The notes under the pieces are model-generated. The model did no database searches and was not told the DNA's origin. It was given only the letters and a program-made list of their open reading frames with translations. Position numbers and translations under genes: made by a program. A stretch of DNA of 64,000 nt from Progne subis subis. Its lineage: Eukaryota; Chordata; Aves; Passeriformes; Hirundinidae. This document shows positions 35,464 through 48,537 of this stretch, one piece after another (within the stretch, counting starts at the first letter, position 1; the number at the start of each line of letters is the position of its first letter). The stretch lies in contig JAKJHU010000030.1 in assembly GCA_022316685.1 (NCBI GenBank), positions 9,734,360 to 9,798,359 on the forward strand, read 5' to 3'.

Positions 35464-36037
35464 AACAATTAAGTTTTTTTGTTTAGATCTCCATGAGGTT
35501 TGGAATGACACTGAAGAGATCCAAACATTTTCAGGAAAATGGGTCTTTCATTTCCTGGCGTAAAAAAGGAGTCACTGAATGCTCTGATATTCTAGTATAT
35601 ATGCAAAGAGAAACAAAGGATGACATTTGCATTTATGATCCTTATCTCTTTTCACTGTCATTTGCTCTCTTCAAGGAAAAAATGCCTAAAGCAAAGGAGA
35701 AAAAAAAAAAAAAAATCAGCAACTTTTATGCTTATATTCCAATATCCATAGTGTTAAATAATTTGAAATCCTTTTAAATCTGACAAAAAATGTCCTCAGC
35801 ATCCAGAGATTGTTCACACAGAAAAGAAAAATCATCAAGTTTCTTCAGAATTTAGGAAGAGTTTCTTTCTGTCAACAAGTGATGTTACCAGAAAAGCCTC
35901 AAATAGGAACATGGTCAAAGTCTTAGTAAAGATGTAAGGATAGGCTGTTGACCCTATTGGAGGCAGAGTAAAGAGGACTTTGACTAGAGAAGTATGGGCA
36001 ACATTCTTAATAACAAATTCAGGGATTATTTCAGTCT
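35464..36037. other. Unassigned AT-rich sequence
   Basis: Two overlapping frames of 60 and 94 codons have no domain. An A-run lies at about 35,700-35,715. Confidence 0.45.
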
Positions 36038-36043
36038 GGTCAA

Positions 36044-36722
36044 TGTGGCTTGTCTCTCCCACAGAGCTCCCAGGCTCCATTTTCGCCCCAGCTAGCCTGT
36101 GACAAGCTGCAGTTAGAAGGAGTTTCTCAGGGTCTTAAAAACCCGGGAGGCAGCTGAGAACCTTTCCCTTAGCACAAGAGAGCGAGACCCTGTTGCTGGC
36201 AAAGGAAGAAGGTCTGTGCTTGATCCGAGGGGTGAAACCAAGGCTTTATTCAGTCTTTCTTCTGTGGTCCTGCCCCAGAGCCTTTGCCCTGTCCAACTGC
36301 CCGAATCAAGAGCCCCAGATCAAGAGACCTGACCCTGTGTGGCTTCGGCTTATAATCCAGGGAAGGAGCTCTGGGAGGGGACAAGCCTATACCCAATGAG
36401 GGACAAGGTGGAAATGGAACAGGGTTGCAGGGACATTCAAGGAAACCAATGGGGAACATAAAGGGAGGGATATTCTCCGTCCTTGCCCGGTTATTCGATG
36501 TCTTTTACCCAAACCATCCAGAACCTGGGTGGAACAGCCGAATGACAGACAGGGCCGGTAGAAGGGGACTGGGAGGAGTGTGGGAAGGTGGGCTGGGAAA
36601 GGGTCAGGGACAAACTTTGGGATGTTACATTTTCCAGGAGAACAGGGAAGTACAGAAGAAACCATTATAAAACCCAATATAAAAATGAAATACAATATGA
36701 AACCAAATAACACACAGCAACA
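36044..36722 (-). mobile_element. Solo LTR, ERVK-type family B (copy 1)
   Basis: 679 bp. Read on the minus strand it starts TGTTGCTGTGTGTTATTTGG and ends GACAAGCCACA. The TSD GGTCAA is perfect (36,038-36,043 and 36,723-36,728). AATAAA lies opposite 36,245-36,250 and a TTATAAGCC TATA-like element opposite about 36,347-36,355. It is related to 59,529-60,053 and, more distantly, to family A at the 5' end. Confidence 0.92.
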
Positions 36723-36728
36723 GGTCAA

Positions 36729-39339
36729 CATATGTCATTATAATAAACTACATCCTATTGTACCTGTTAGCATCACAGCTGCTTTTTGTTAAAATCAGTG
36801 ATCACCTTTCAGGTTTTTCCCCTTTGTTTTCTTTGCAGGCAAACCTTCTGTGCAACACATGGTACCTTAAAGAAGGGATGATCCTGACCCATTCATACAC
36901 TTTTAATGATTTTTTTTTTTTTTTTTTTGCCTGCTCATACCTTTTTCCTCAATAAAATAAAATGTAAAGTTGCTACAAAAAATATTATCTGTTTTCATTT
37001 TTGCAGTTTGCTCTGTTTAAATTTTGAAAAATCCACTACTTACTATACCTTATTCTATGTGAATACGTAGGCAAGGCTTGAGGGTAAACTACTCAGTGGA
37101 GAAAGCAGAGACATTCTTGTGTAACAGATATTGCAATGATAACCTCCTTACACTCTTTCAAAGTGTTGAAGCTTTAAAGGATTTTTAAGATATTTTTAGA
37201 CAAGATGGCTATTTTGTTTAAAGCAGATTAAGTTCTTGTATGTTCTTTTCATATGGCAGAATCAAGAACTGGGGAGCTTCCAGTACAGAGCAGTAGCCAA
37301 GCAGCTAAACAAGTTTTATTTTTGATCACTCCAAGCAGAACCAGATGAGCCAAGGACTAAAATATGTCACATAGGAAAAATGGTTGTTAACATGAGGTAG
37401 AGGTACTGTGTAATATTTGGGATGCACAGCCACTCTCCAAGATGGACAAGACCTTAGTTGGTGTCTTAAAATAGACCATTTACCTGAATTCCCAGGGTAG
37501 GAATATTATTATCAAAAAAAGATTTATTGCTAATAAATGTTTTCAAATTTCCAGTAGGAAGATAATTTAATTATTTAAATTAATTTAAGCTATTTTAATT
37601 TAATTTATTTAGTTTTGAAATATGTAATTATATTGTGATTTAACACACTATGAAATACCACCTAGTAAAAATATTAAAAGGAACAGAATTATTTTAAATG
37701 GAAAGTTAAAACCATTATTAGTTTAATGGAGCAAATGTTCTCACAGAGCTCTATATTTGAAATGGTGGCCAGTTTCTAGCTTATAATTCCCGCTGGTTTG
37801 GATATCAAATGCATCTATATATTTTGAGAGGTCATCCCACCTCTCCTTGCACCAGGCCATTCTTTTCTTATGATTGCACATTCAGTCATACAGATAGAAA
37901 ACCAAAATTTTGTAAGCCAGGGTCATATAATCAAAGTAGTATCATTTTGTTCCTCTCAGTTTCATTATAAAATCAATAAAAACATCAAAATATACACGGG
38001 GGGAAAAAAGCAGCAAACTCTATTGTAATGAAAACAGAAAGTTAGGGTTTTTTTACTTCAGTTACTAAAGTAGAGAGGTACTTCCATTATGTTTCTTTCA
38101 CTGTCTTGGCTTCATGCCATAATCTCCTCAGATATTTATGTTCTCCATTTCCCTCTTTCCAGCCTGAAGATCATTCTGCTGATCAAACCTATCAGGTATC
38201 CAGGCTCTATGCTTATACAGCCTCCCCCCACAGCAATCTGTGCTGTGTTCCCTGCAATGGCAGAAAGAGCCACAATAGAACTACAGCACTTATTGATAAA
38301 AGTTAAAAGTATTTAGATAGTCCAAATATATTTGTACTGTATAACCAGGACTAAGAGAACAGGGAAGCAGAGCCAGAATGTGCAGCATTTTAAGCTGACA
38401 TTGTGCCAAGCAGTGCAGCCTCACAGTCCCCACTGAAGTGTTTGGTTTCATTGAAAGGATATTTTTCCTTTCCTAAAGATTTTCGTTCTTCCCTTACATC
38501 AAAAAAATTTGGCATATAACTGTATAAATATGAACTATATTTATAATCGACAAGATTTTATATCCAAGCTATGCATTGAACACTTGATTGCAAAAATAGT
38601 GCAAATCTAAGTTTTTAAAAATTAGAGGTAAGGGATTGCGGTACCTTTTCTAGACAGGAAATCAGCATGGTTAAAGTAGCTGTATAAATTCGAACCTTAC
38701 ATAAGTCTGAGCTGTGCTTTACTTAAATTCTGAAGACAATAAAATAATCTAATAAAATTTATTTCCTCAAATTGATTAGACCAAGTAAAGTTAAACAATA
38801 GTAAGTATTTTGCAGAGTAATTTCAGATTATAATGAAATGTATGGCAGAGTCCAGCTCTGAAGATAATATATGCTAGATGATCATTATCTACCTAGATGA
38901 TCATTATCTAGGAGAATGTTTTGAGAAATTCTAAACCAAACACAAAATAAGAAATTAGGTTTCGTCTTATTTGATGTTTTCTTCATTGGGAAGTAGACAA
39001 GGTGGAAGGAACAAGAGTGTTTGTGTTCCTAATTGTATAAGGGAGAACATAATCCTCTATTTTGTCAGAATGTAAGCTTATTATTATTTGAAGACTGCCT
39101 AAGTATTTAAAGTGAACTCAAGAAAATGCCAAATGTACAGCCAATTTTATTGTGTTTGTAAACAAAAATAAATTGCTATCTCAAGCCAATCTGCAAAGAT
39201 AAATTTATGAGTCTTAGAAAATGTAAGTTGTTCCTCATTAAGGCAAAGGCTTGCTTTAGCATCAGAGTAGGCTAAGATTCCCACTTTTTTTTTTTTTTTG
39301 CCCCCAAGAAGTGTGCAGTGGAGCTATAATACCTCTTTT
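36729..39339. other. AT-rich sequence, nothing recognised
   Basis: It contains a T-run (about 36,909-36,928), an AT-only stretch near 37,560-37,640, and a 19-bp tandem duplication (38,874-38,911). No gene identified. Confidence 0.5.
38874..38911. repeat. Tandem duplication of a 19-bp near-palindrome
   Basis: CTAGATGATCATTATCTAC is followed directly by CTAGATGATCATTATCTAG. The core ATGATCAT is self-complementary. Confidence 0.9.
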
Positions 39340-39740
39340 TCATGGAATTAAAAAATGGTTGAGGTTGGAAGACACTTCAAGAGGGCATCTTGTTCAGTTT
39401 CTCTGTTCAAGCAGACACATCTAGAGCAGGCTGCCCATCAAAATGGCTCTGGATTATCTTCAAGGAGATACTACAGCCTCACTTAGCAATCTGCTTGGTC
39501 ACTCTCTAAATCTTTCAATTTTCATGATCAAATGGAACCTCTTTTGTTTCAAATTGTGCCTCTTGCCTGTCACTGGACGCCACGGAGAAGAGCCTTACTC
39601 TGTTCTCTCTGTAGAATCTCTGAAGAAATTTATATACATTGATCCCCAAAGACTTCTCCAGGCTGAACAGTTTGAGTTCTCTCAGCCTTTCAATATGTGA
39701 GACATCCTCTAGTCCCTTCATCATCTTAGAATGATGAAGT
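39340..39740 (-). mobile_element. CR1 LINE 3' fragment (minus)
   Basis: CATGGAATTAAAAAATGGTTGAGGTTGG starts the antisense 3' end. The blocks AGAGCAGGCTGCCCATC and CTCCAGGCTGAACAG...TCTCAGCCTTTC follow in CR1 order. It is heavily diverged. Open frames on both strands here are repeat shadows. Confidence 0.85.
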
Positions 39741-40224
39741 GTTTAGGATTTTTGCTTTATTCTTTTTTTAAACCATGAGAAGGATATATACACAAAGACA
39801 TCCAAATGAGTAGAAATCTTAGTTTGCCTCTGACTCTCAGAAGTCTACTGAAACACTGACGTTATATTAGGTACAACTCCAAATTTTCTAGGGCAATTAA
39901 TACTGCTGATAAAGATTTTACTGTGAATTCAAGGAAACAATGCATATGATTATGATTAGTATGTACAAGCGAGGCAGCAGATTGGAATTTTTCAATGTTT
40001 CCAGGACTTCTATAAATACTATGCACTGCACCTTCATGATAAAAATTGTGCAGGCTATAATTTTATTCACTAGAAAAGTTTCCACAGGTGTGAAGTTTTA
40101 TTTGTGAGCTTCTAGAGAGTGTGCTAACTTACTGAAATTCACACCCATAGCATGTAAAGAAACAAGCTCCAAAATACCATTTGTAATTTATTTACTTTAA
40201 AATAAATTATTCACTAAGCTATTA
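39741..40224. other. AT-rich sequence, nothing recognised
   Basis: No gene or element identified. Confidence 0.5.
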
Positions 40225-40450
40225 TCCATATTATTGGAGAAGTTGTGGCAGTGTGGTGAAGTTCTGGCTGGCTGGAGAAGGAGAAATATAACACTCATTC
40301 TTAAAAAGGGAAAAAGGAAGATACAGGGAACTACAGCTCAGTCAGCCATGCTTCTATGCCCAGCAAGATCATGGAGCATATCCTCCTGGATCCTCCATGT
40401 GAAGGTTCCCAGACCTCTGTTGAGAGACAGAAGTAACTTCATTAACATAT
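40225..40450 (+). mobile_element. CR1 LINE internal fragment (plus)
   Basis: CTTAAAAAGGGAAAAAGGAAGATACAGGGAACTACAGCTCAGTCAG, then GCCCAGCAAGATCATGGAGCATATCCTCCTGGA, is the CR1 reverse-transcriptase N-terminal region. Both ends are truncated; the 3' side dissolves into A-rich sequence by about 40,450. Confidence 0.85.
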
Positions 40451-41105
40451 GAATCATGAAAGTTGCAGCAGAGAAACAACTCACCAAGAAAACAAAAACT
40501 GACAGCAGCGAGAGGAAAAAAAAAAAAAAAAGCTAACAACCAACCATGCCTTCTCAGCAGCAACCAAGATAGACTTTATCCAAAGGACTGACAAAAAAAG
40601 TCATTAAAAAAGAAGCCAAATATACCTTAAAACCCTAACCTTATTTTTTTTACAGCTTTGAAGAAGAAAGTTCCACTTTGTAAAGTGATGTTTAATTGAA
40701 ATTTCAAGAAAAAAAATCTAGTTATTTTAAAATAAATTTTTCTATTTTGTTAATTATAGCTTGCCCAAAAATCTCCATAAAAAACTAATTATAAAAACTA
40801 ATTCTTAATATTTTTTCCTTTACAGGAAAAGATTTTGCAAAAATAACTCACTTGCCCATATATTTCATTAAAATAGTTAATTCAAAATTCAAAAAGTTTT
40901 TGCAAATTACCCCTATAAATTCTACAAGAAAATTTTCTATTCATTTTCTTAAACATAAATTATCAAATTCATATTTGAATTTAATTTAGAAAATTTCAAA
41001 ATATCACAGCCTAAAAATAATGCATTTGTATAAATAACTCAAAGAAATCTAAGAAAGTCTAAAAGCCATTTCTCAAAACTAACAGCTATCTGCATGTTTT
41101 TTAAA
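40451..41105. other. A-rich sequence, nothing recognised
   Basis: It contains an A-run near 40,517-40,531. No gene identified. Confidence 0.5.
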
Positions 41106-41111
41106 GTTCAT

Positions 41112-41798
41112 TGTGGCGGTGCAAGAATTGTTTTATCAAGTTCTTAAGTAGTTTTGTAAGTTTTATATGAAGTTTTATGTTATGGTTCATTCCACTGTGC
41201 CCACATTTTCTGTAACAGTTTGCTGTATAGCAAGTTGTTTCATGTCAATCATCCCACCCCCCCACCTATCCTTGTCAATCCCCTCTCCCCCCTGCTCTGG
41301 GGCATCCTGTCTGTCACTTTGGGACCCCTCCCGGGACTCGGGAATTTTCCAGGAGAGGCATCAAGTGATAGGCTGGTGCCTGGGAAATCCCCTTTTCCCC
41401 CCTTGTGAGTGGTCCGAGGTTTAGAAGTGGACACCCCCTGTTACCCCCACCCCGAATTCCCTGATTTGCTAACCTGTTGTTACCACCCCTGAATCCTTCC
41501 CCATTTATAAGTTCGGGGAGGGAAATTCAAAGGGTCTCTCTTTCTGAGCAGTTTGAAGAGTGGCGGAGCTCCTGCCGCTCGGACTGTAATAAACCATCAT
41601 TAAACCTGCCTGGCAGAGAATCAACCTTTTGTTTACTGCCCGCTGTCACGATGCAATTAAGGCCAGCCGCCGATGAGGAGCTGAGTCACACAGGCAAATG
41701 TTGCCGGCTTGCAACCCCGACCGAACAGCTTTGGCCAGTGTGCAGATCTGAGCCAGCCAGGGGCCAGCACCTGCCAGGCACGGAAGGACACAGCCACA
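41112..41798 (+). mobile_element. Solo LTR, ERVK-type family A (copy 3)
   Basis: 687 bp from TGTGGCGGTGCAAGAATTG to GACACAGCCACA, flanked by the perfect TSD GTTCAT (41,106-41,111 and 41,799-41,804). TTTATAAG is near 41,504-41,512 and AATAAA at 41,588-41,593. The CTGTCTGTCACTTTGGGACC and TGGTCCGAGG blocks are shared with copies 1 and 2. A 196-codon frame (41,477-42,067) crosses its 3' boundary into flanking DNA and is not a gene. Confidence 0.92.
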
Positions 41799-41804
41799 GT
41801 TCAT

Positions 41805-43494
41805 ATTTCCTATTAATAAGTTCTTTATATGTTACAGGTTTAGTAAGGAGAACAAAGACATCTCTACCCAAGAAAAAGTTCTACTCTGTTGTAAAAATAC
41901 TAATCTTTTTCCTTTTACTCAACAGCAGTCATATTATGCCATGCATATTAGAACCATACATCTTACATCAGAGTGTATCAACACTTGTAAAAAGTGCATT
42001 ACATATCTCAAAATCAGGGATTTTGTGCAATCATACTCAAACTATCAAACACCAGCTGTACCATTAATGGCAGCAGAACCCCACACTTTTTAAAGTAAAT
42101 TCTACCTCAAAACATAAAGGAGAAAAAGCAAAAATAAACATTTCTCATTCCTAGACATATAATTCTCAAAATAACACTAACTTTTCAGCATATCAAATTT
42201 ACCACGCAATATAACTAAACACATTCCCTAAAAGATAAAAACAGGGGGAGTGTGTAGAGTGCTTTCTATTATGGAAAGGTTGAACCAAACTATATATGTT
42301 CTTTAATCTCTTATATTCATAAAAATCCAGAAACAAGACAATTTGAGAACCTGTCTTTTGTGCAGGGAGAGAGGTTTGTCTTCACAGGTACAGGCTCTAG
42401 GTCCCAGCAAAAAAAAGTCAAGCCACAATTACAGCTGATTAGAGAACAGCAGAAAACACCAAATGAAGACTATGTGAAAAACAGAGTGACAGCTAACTGA
42501 CCGTGTTTCCAGAGAGACTCTGCATCTTCACATTGATCAGCAATGTGGACATTAAAGCATTTTCAAAACATAGACTCAGTCTTTGTAAAGTTCAAACTAG
42601 TTAAAAAGTATTCTTTGTACTAGGAAAGTTTTATAAGTTATCACTATCACATTAATTTTAATATCTTGTTCTTAAACAGAATATTAAAAGATTTTACAAA
42701 TTTCATTAGCCTGAATCCAGTGCAGAAAAGAGAATATAGTTCACTTAAAAAAAAAAAAAATCTCCACGAATAAAAAGTAAAGTAAGATTCATAAGGAATT
42801 AGAGACCAAATTTTAATCTTAAAATATTAATAACTGAAATAATTAGCTAGAAAAGAAGAAAAGGTGCCAAATTCAAGATTTAATGCACTAAACTTCAGTT
42901 TAGCTATAAAACCAAATTATTAAGTAAGAATAAGTTATTGGCACCATTATAATTATTATCAAAAGTGAAAAAAAATCAAAGTAACTATTTTTATTCCTTT
43001 TTTTTCTTTCTTATCTGTAATAAGTAAAGGATGAGATGTAGTAATGCACCCCCCACTCCTGAGTGAGCATTTCTGTGTAAAGAAAAGGGTTTCAGTTTAC
43101 CTGAAACATATAAGGAAACCAAACTAGAAAGTTCTGTGTCTTTCTCTTTGCAATTGGCTCATTGTCAAGAGAGAAGCACCTGTTGGACCTTGTCATTGTC
43201 CTTCAATGTCTGTATCTTTCCTTATTGGCAATTTACCAGTGGAACCCACCTAGACTATTAAATACTAAAGGGACTACACAAAAGAACCAAAGAGCTTTTC
43301 AGGACTGCCATAACAGTGTAAGAATGGTCTCTGCACTGTGTTCAACCTGCATTTTCTTTCTGTTTATGTTTATTATTTTCCTTGTTATTAACCCTTTTAT
43401 TTTATAAAGCATGTCTGGGGAAGTTGTCTTTCTGCATAATTTAAGCCATTTACCTGAAAAGGGCTAGAACTTTGGGAGATATTATATACTACAC
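41805..43494. other. AT-rich sequence, nothing recognised
   Basis: No gene or element identified. Confidence 0.5.
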
Positions 43495-43913
43495 AAGTCC
43501 TGAGGAGGAACATGAAGATGATCAAAAGGCTGGAACCACTCTTCTATGAAAATATGGTGAAAGATTTGTGATTGTTTAATTTGAAGTAAAGGAAGAGTAA
43601 AGGAAGACCTTTTAATATCTTTCCAGTATATAAAAGAGGCCTACAAGAGAGCTGGAGAGGGTTTTTTACAAGGACAAGTAATGATAGGACAAAGTGGCTT
43701 AAAATTGAGAGTAGGTTTAGATTAGATATTAGAAAAAAATCTTTGCTGTGAGTTTGGGACACTGGAACGTCTTGTCCAGAGAAGCTGTGAATGCCCCACC
43801 CCTGTAATTGTCAAGGCCAGGTTGGATGGACCTTTGAGCAACTTGATCTGGTGGAAGGCCAAGGGCAAAGGGGGTGGAACAAATGTCCCTTCCAACCCCA
43901 AACATTCTATGCT
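43495..43913 (+). mobile_element. CR1 LINE 3' fragment (plus)
   Basis: Ordered CR1 3' blocks are present: GAGGAGGAACATGAAGATGATC; GGACAAGTAATGATAGGACAAAG; GGCCAGGTTGGATGGACCTTTGAGCAACTTGATCTGGTGGAAGG; and the end CCAACCCCAAACATTCTATG. Confidence 0.9.
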
Positions 43914-46285
43914 GCTACCCATGATTTTCTACTCTATTTCTATCACTCTATTTCTTTATAGCATTTGTTTTAATAAATGGTGTTTAAATACATATGGAGT
44001 CTGAAAGCTTTTCTTGCTGAGGTCGTGATGAACACTAACACTGGTACACTGCAATAGTTTTAAGCCTGATCTCTGGATTTGGTCAGCTGCTTGCTTGATA
44101 AGTCTACAACAATGGACATCCATTGTAATGTGGTAGACAGACACAACAGAATAGAAAATGCTAATGCATAAAATACTGTTTGGTGGCTCCACATCAAATA
44201 CGAATTTTTGGATGTTTTCATATTTTCCCCATTATATGTCAAAAGGAAGCACTTTGTATTAAACTCTTCATAGTTTTTCATCATTTTTCTGAAGTTAAAT
44301 GACAATTTGATCAATTATATGATGGTTATTTATAGATTTGAATGGCTATTAAGGACTCATTTATAAGTTGTGAAGAATAACAGCCCTGTGAGAATTAGCC
44401 TACAATCATGCTCATAAATATGTATGTATTATTGTAATATTCATCCTTCACTAAGCTTGAGAGGGGGAATGGTACGAATAAAGCACAGAGTAAGTGCTAA
44501 ATCCATAAAAGGTTATTTTTGCAATTTCTATGTAAATAGACTGCTCTCTGTGGAGGAAATGTGTAGAACAAGGATGGACAAGGGAATGCAAATGACCTGT
44601 TCATGGCTAATATCCTGGGGTCAAAGGCTTTTAAAAGTAATTACCTTCACAGTTTCCAGGCAGCAGTCAGCTCTTGGCTCTGTTAATGGAAATATTCCCA
44701 CAGACTGGAAATTTGGGTGGTGAGATTTGCTCAAAATTGAGGTGGATTTTTCATTGATAAGTCTCCATTTATATGTTTCACAGATTCAATTTGGATTTTT
44801 ACTTCTTGTCACTTTTTTTTGAAGAATAGGGTTGATGATGCATAACCAAGTTCAAATTTATGTAGTGTTGAGAGACCCTGAATGTATTTGTGTATGTGTG
44901 AATAAAGGGTGTGTAACTCTACAAGAGAAAATTGTCCCTGGAAGGAGAGATTTGTATTTGTATTAGCCATCTCTAGATGATATAATCACTAGAAACACTT
45001 GTCTTACACTAAAATTTTTAAAAGTCGGGAATGTAAATTAAACTATTGCATTTAGGAACTAAATATTGCTTATATTCTTCCCTGTCTGTCATTCAACATT
45101 AAAGATTTAAGTATCCTGATATTTATCAGAAATACTATAATTTTCAACTTCTACATGCTGAATTTCTTGGAATTACAGGTTCTCAGATTTTGAGTCTGAC
45201 ATTGTAGCTTGAATTAGCTCTCCTCATTTTCCAAAGCAGAATTGCAGCTCTAAGTTATTTGTGTTTAAATAATCCATTGGTAGTTTGTTTGTTCTTTTTA
45301 AATCCTATTGCTCCTTGGAAGTCTCAATTCTTCCATAGGGCAGCCCTATCTAACTTTCCTCTTCATAAAAAACAATTTTTGGCCTATATGATTTCAGCCA
45401 ATCCTTCCTGGACTTCCTCCACTTAGCTTTATTCTGAAAATATCTGGTTTTAAAGGTATGCACTGAGCTGTGTCATTGCTGTGGGAAAAATCTGTTTAAG
45501 ACTCTTTTATAAATGTGGCCACATCCCAGTACCATATAAGACTATTATAACAGATAAAACAGAGATTATGAATAAGCTACCAAATTCCATTATATGTAAA
45601 TCTAGCCAGATGTCATAGGGTTGCTCAGATGAATTGCTGAAAGATGGAACTATTTGCTATTTCTACTCTGTATTAAGATGGAAGCAGGGCTATGTTCACT
45701 TGGCTTTGAGAGACTTCTCTCGTTTCAGTAAGTAAAGAGTATGTTTCATGAATACGGAAGAAATATTTAGTCTGAAGGGTTGGAAGGGCTGTATTCAGTA
45801 TTTTAAGAACTTTTTGACAGTATATTTTATTTATGGGAAATTATTTTTCAGAATGTATGAAAGTACCAGATGACTGAAGAAGTAAGAAAATGACATTCAA
45901 AAGGAGTTGCGGGAATGAACCTGGTAACTGTATGGTGAGCAGATCATCACTGATCATAGACTAGCAAATGAGAAAGCCATAAATTTTTCAAAAGACGTCA
46001 CATAAATATATAAGAGCCAGACATATGAGATACCTCAAACATTACCCATAAACTCTGATGAACATCTTTTTATTGTAAAGGACATGAGAGTTGGAGTATT
46101 TGGTTGGAACTAGAAAAGGGGAGGAAGAATATTAATCAAAGCAATTGCTTCAGCTGCACCACTGTGATAAGTTTATAGTGGTGGGTCCAGAGCAGAATTG
46201 ATGTTAGAAATATTTGAGTGTAAAAATTCTTAGTAAAATCTGAGAAGATAGTTAAGAGCTTTGAAGAATTTAATAAAATTTCTGA
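43914..46285. other. AT-rich sequence, nothing recognised
   Basis: No gene or element identified. Frames under 100 codons lack domains. Confidence 0.5.
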
Positions 46286-46290
46286 TATGG

Positions 46291-46970
46291 TGTTTAGCTA
46301 AGTCCGTGCCTTTTGCCCAGTCCTCTGGCAGCAGACAGTAGCTTTATTGAGGCGGCCAGCACCCTAAAACCCACTCTCATTCACAAGTTCTTTAATAATG
46401 GAGGATTCAGTCTATTAAGGAATGAATTATTTATTTAATAGACATAAAACTAACAAACATAAGACTTAAACTAATACTACACAGGAATAAACAAAAATAA
46501 AAGTACTAGTAGGTATATATAGAGTGAGGTTAAAGGTACCTACTAATTTTACAGCTAACAAAGAAATAATATAGCTTAGGATTCAATGTTTCTTACCATC
46601 CAGTTGTTGGTGAGGCACACACTAAGATCGTTTACCTTAATCCCCAGAAAAGTAATCACAGAACCTGCATCCAAAACTCCCAGGAGAAGTCTCAAATGCT
46701 TCAGGGTGTAAGAAGCTTCTACCTCTGTGATAACTCATGTTTTTTATAGTTTGTAAAACAGATCTCTCAGTCAAGAATATTTCTTTTGTCTCTTCCCACA
46801 TCTACCCTTCAGACTGAGATGTTGATTCTTAGCTGAGGCCTGAGCCCTTTTGGTGCCAGATATGACCCCTTGCTGGGCCTTTCAGCCATAAAGTTATCTC
46901 TTTATCTCTTTATGCACCAACTATCTGTGGTAGAGAGGAGGGGGGCACAGGCGGTAGATCTCCTGCCACA
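46291..46970 (-). mobile_element. Solo LTR, ERVL-type (minus)
   Basis: 680 bp bounded by TGTTTAGCTAAG and CTCCTGCCACA, with the perfect 5-bp TSD TATGG (46,286-46,290 and 46,971-46,975). Minus orientation is set by CCTCAATAAAG opposite 46,342-46,352, about 55 bp from the U5 end, and a TATATATA-like box opposite about 46,515-46,522. No homology to families A or B was noticed. Confidence 0.82.
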
Positions 46971-46975
46971 TATGG

Positions 46976-48531
46976 ACAGTGATAGATAAAAGTCTGGTTG
47001 AAAATGGCAAGGTCAGTCATAAATTGTGCTAGGAAAAAAAAATTGCAAAATACAAAGGAATGTCTGGACAAAATCTGCTTATTGTAAGCTCATAATTATT
47101 TTGTTTTAATGTAGAGATTATAGAGAAATTATTTCAGTAAAAAATTCTATTGTCCAGCAATGGAAGGGAGATGAAATTGTGACTATATTGAATTAGTGAG
47201 AATGCCACTGTTTTTACTCAACCTTATTCTGAAAGTAAATGGTGCTGTATACTGTCATGTAAAAGAGGCCTAATCTGACAAGGCACTGGTTTGAATCAAA
47301 GTAAGCCTCCATTTTCATACTCATAGAATAATCTTTTCCCTACCTTTTACCAGTGTTTTGGTTACCTACTTATCCTTTATTATTTCCTGCTACTTTCTTC
47401 ACTGTCAGTCTAGTAAATTGGGAAAGGGAAAATAATTGATAAATACACAAAGAAATAAGAATTCATAACACTTTTTCTTTTTACTGGTAACCTTGCCATT
47501 CCCAATTATCACCATTGACATATTAATTCAAGGGCATAAAACAAAATCAAAGTACCTCCTTCTACCAGTTTTACAGGATAGTTACAGAATGCATCTCTGA
47601 GGCCATATGGATTTTCTTTCTTCATTAGTTACATGCCATGAACTCAAAAACCTGAAAATATGTCTGAAAAATATTTAGATAATATACACAGATGAAATAG
47701 CAGGTGTCACCCAAGACACAGCGAATAGCTGTAAAACTACAAATGTATTAAAATGGCACTCAGTACAGATAAATATGAATTATATTGAAATTAAAACCAT
47801 AAAATATCAGAGCAAAAGCAGAGGAAAATACTTTGTTAATTTAAGTCCACTTAATAGTTCTTCCTAGGCAGAAACAAATTGCACTAATACAGTGAACAAA
47901 AGTACTATTACTAACTATCATTTATCATTTTCAGCTATCTGCAAACCACTTAGCCATCTGCCTCTTCAGGTCCATGGATTTAAAAAATGGAAACACAATA
48001 ATACAGACATTTACAAAGTTAAATACCTTGAGAAAAAATATGCATTACATATAGAGTGTCTGTTTGGTTTAATTTGTTTTGTTTAATTGTTTTGTTTTAT
48101 CTTTAAAGAGTTTTTCTAGAAGACATACAGTACAACTACTGGAAAAATTCTGTTAGACCTAGACCTTCTACAGCAGAAGCAGTACCTTGGGCTCAGCCTG
48201 AACTTAGGGTTAGGGTCTAGGTTCAGGAAAAAACAGAGGTACTTTTTCAAAACAGAGCTGGCATGGAACTATGAAAGAAAAAACAGGCTTCCAAAGAGCA
48301 CTGACCATGTGACATTCTACCCTGGAACCATGGCTGGGGCTTTGGCTAAAGCACAAGGGACAGATTGAGTTAGGGTTTAGAGGAAAAGAAAGCCTCTCTT
48401 TATCTTGCAAGTTCTCTTGAGTAACTTTTTGACTTGTCCTTATTAATGGTACTGATCTACTATTTGTAATTCTGTGGCTTATTTCATTTATTTGGATAGT
48501 ATTTTGCAGCACAGCAACACTTTTGCTTTAG
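46976..48531. other. Unassigned AT-rich sequence
   Basis: No gene identified. Two TTAGGG hexamers in tandem at 48,204-48,215 are too few to call interstitial telomere repeats. Confidence 0.45.
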
Positions 48532-48537
48532 ATTGCC

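Noticed and set aside
35381..35563. Phe-rich 60-codon frame
   Set aside because: Generated by the G/T low-complexity tract.
41477..42067. 196-codon plus-strand frame
   Set aside because: It starts inside a family-A LTR and runs past its TSD into AT-rich flank. No domain.
48204..48215. Interstitial telomere repeat TTAGGGTTAGGG
   Set aside because: Only two hexamers; expected by chance in a window this size.
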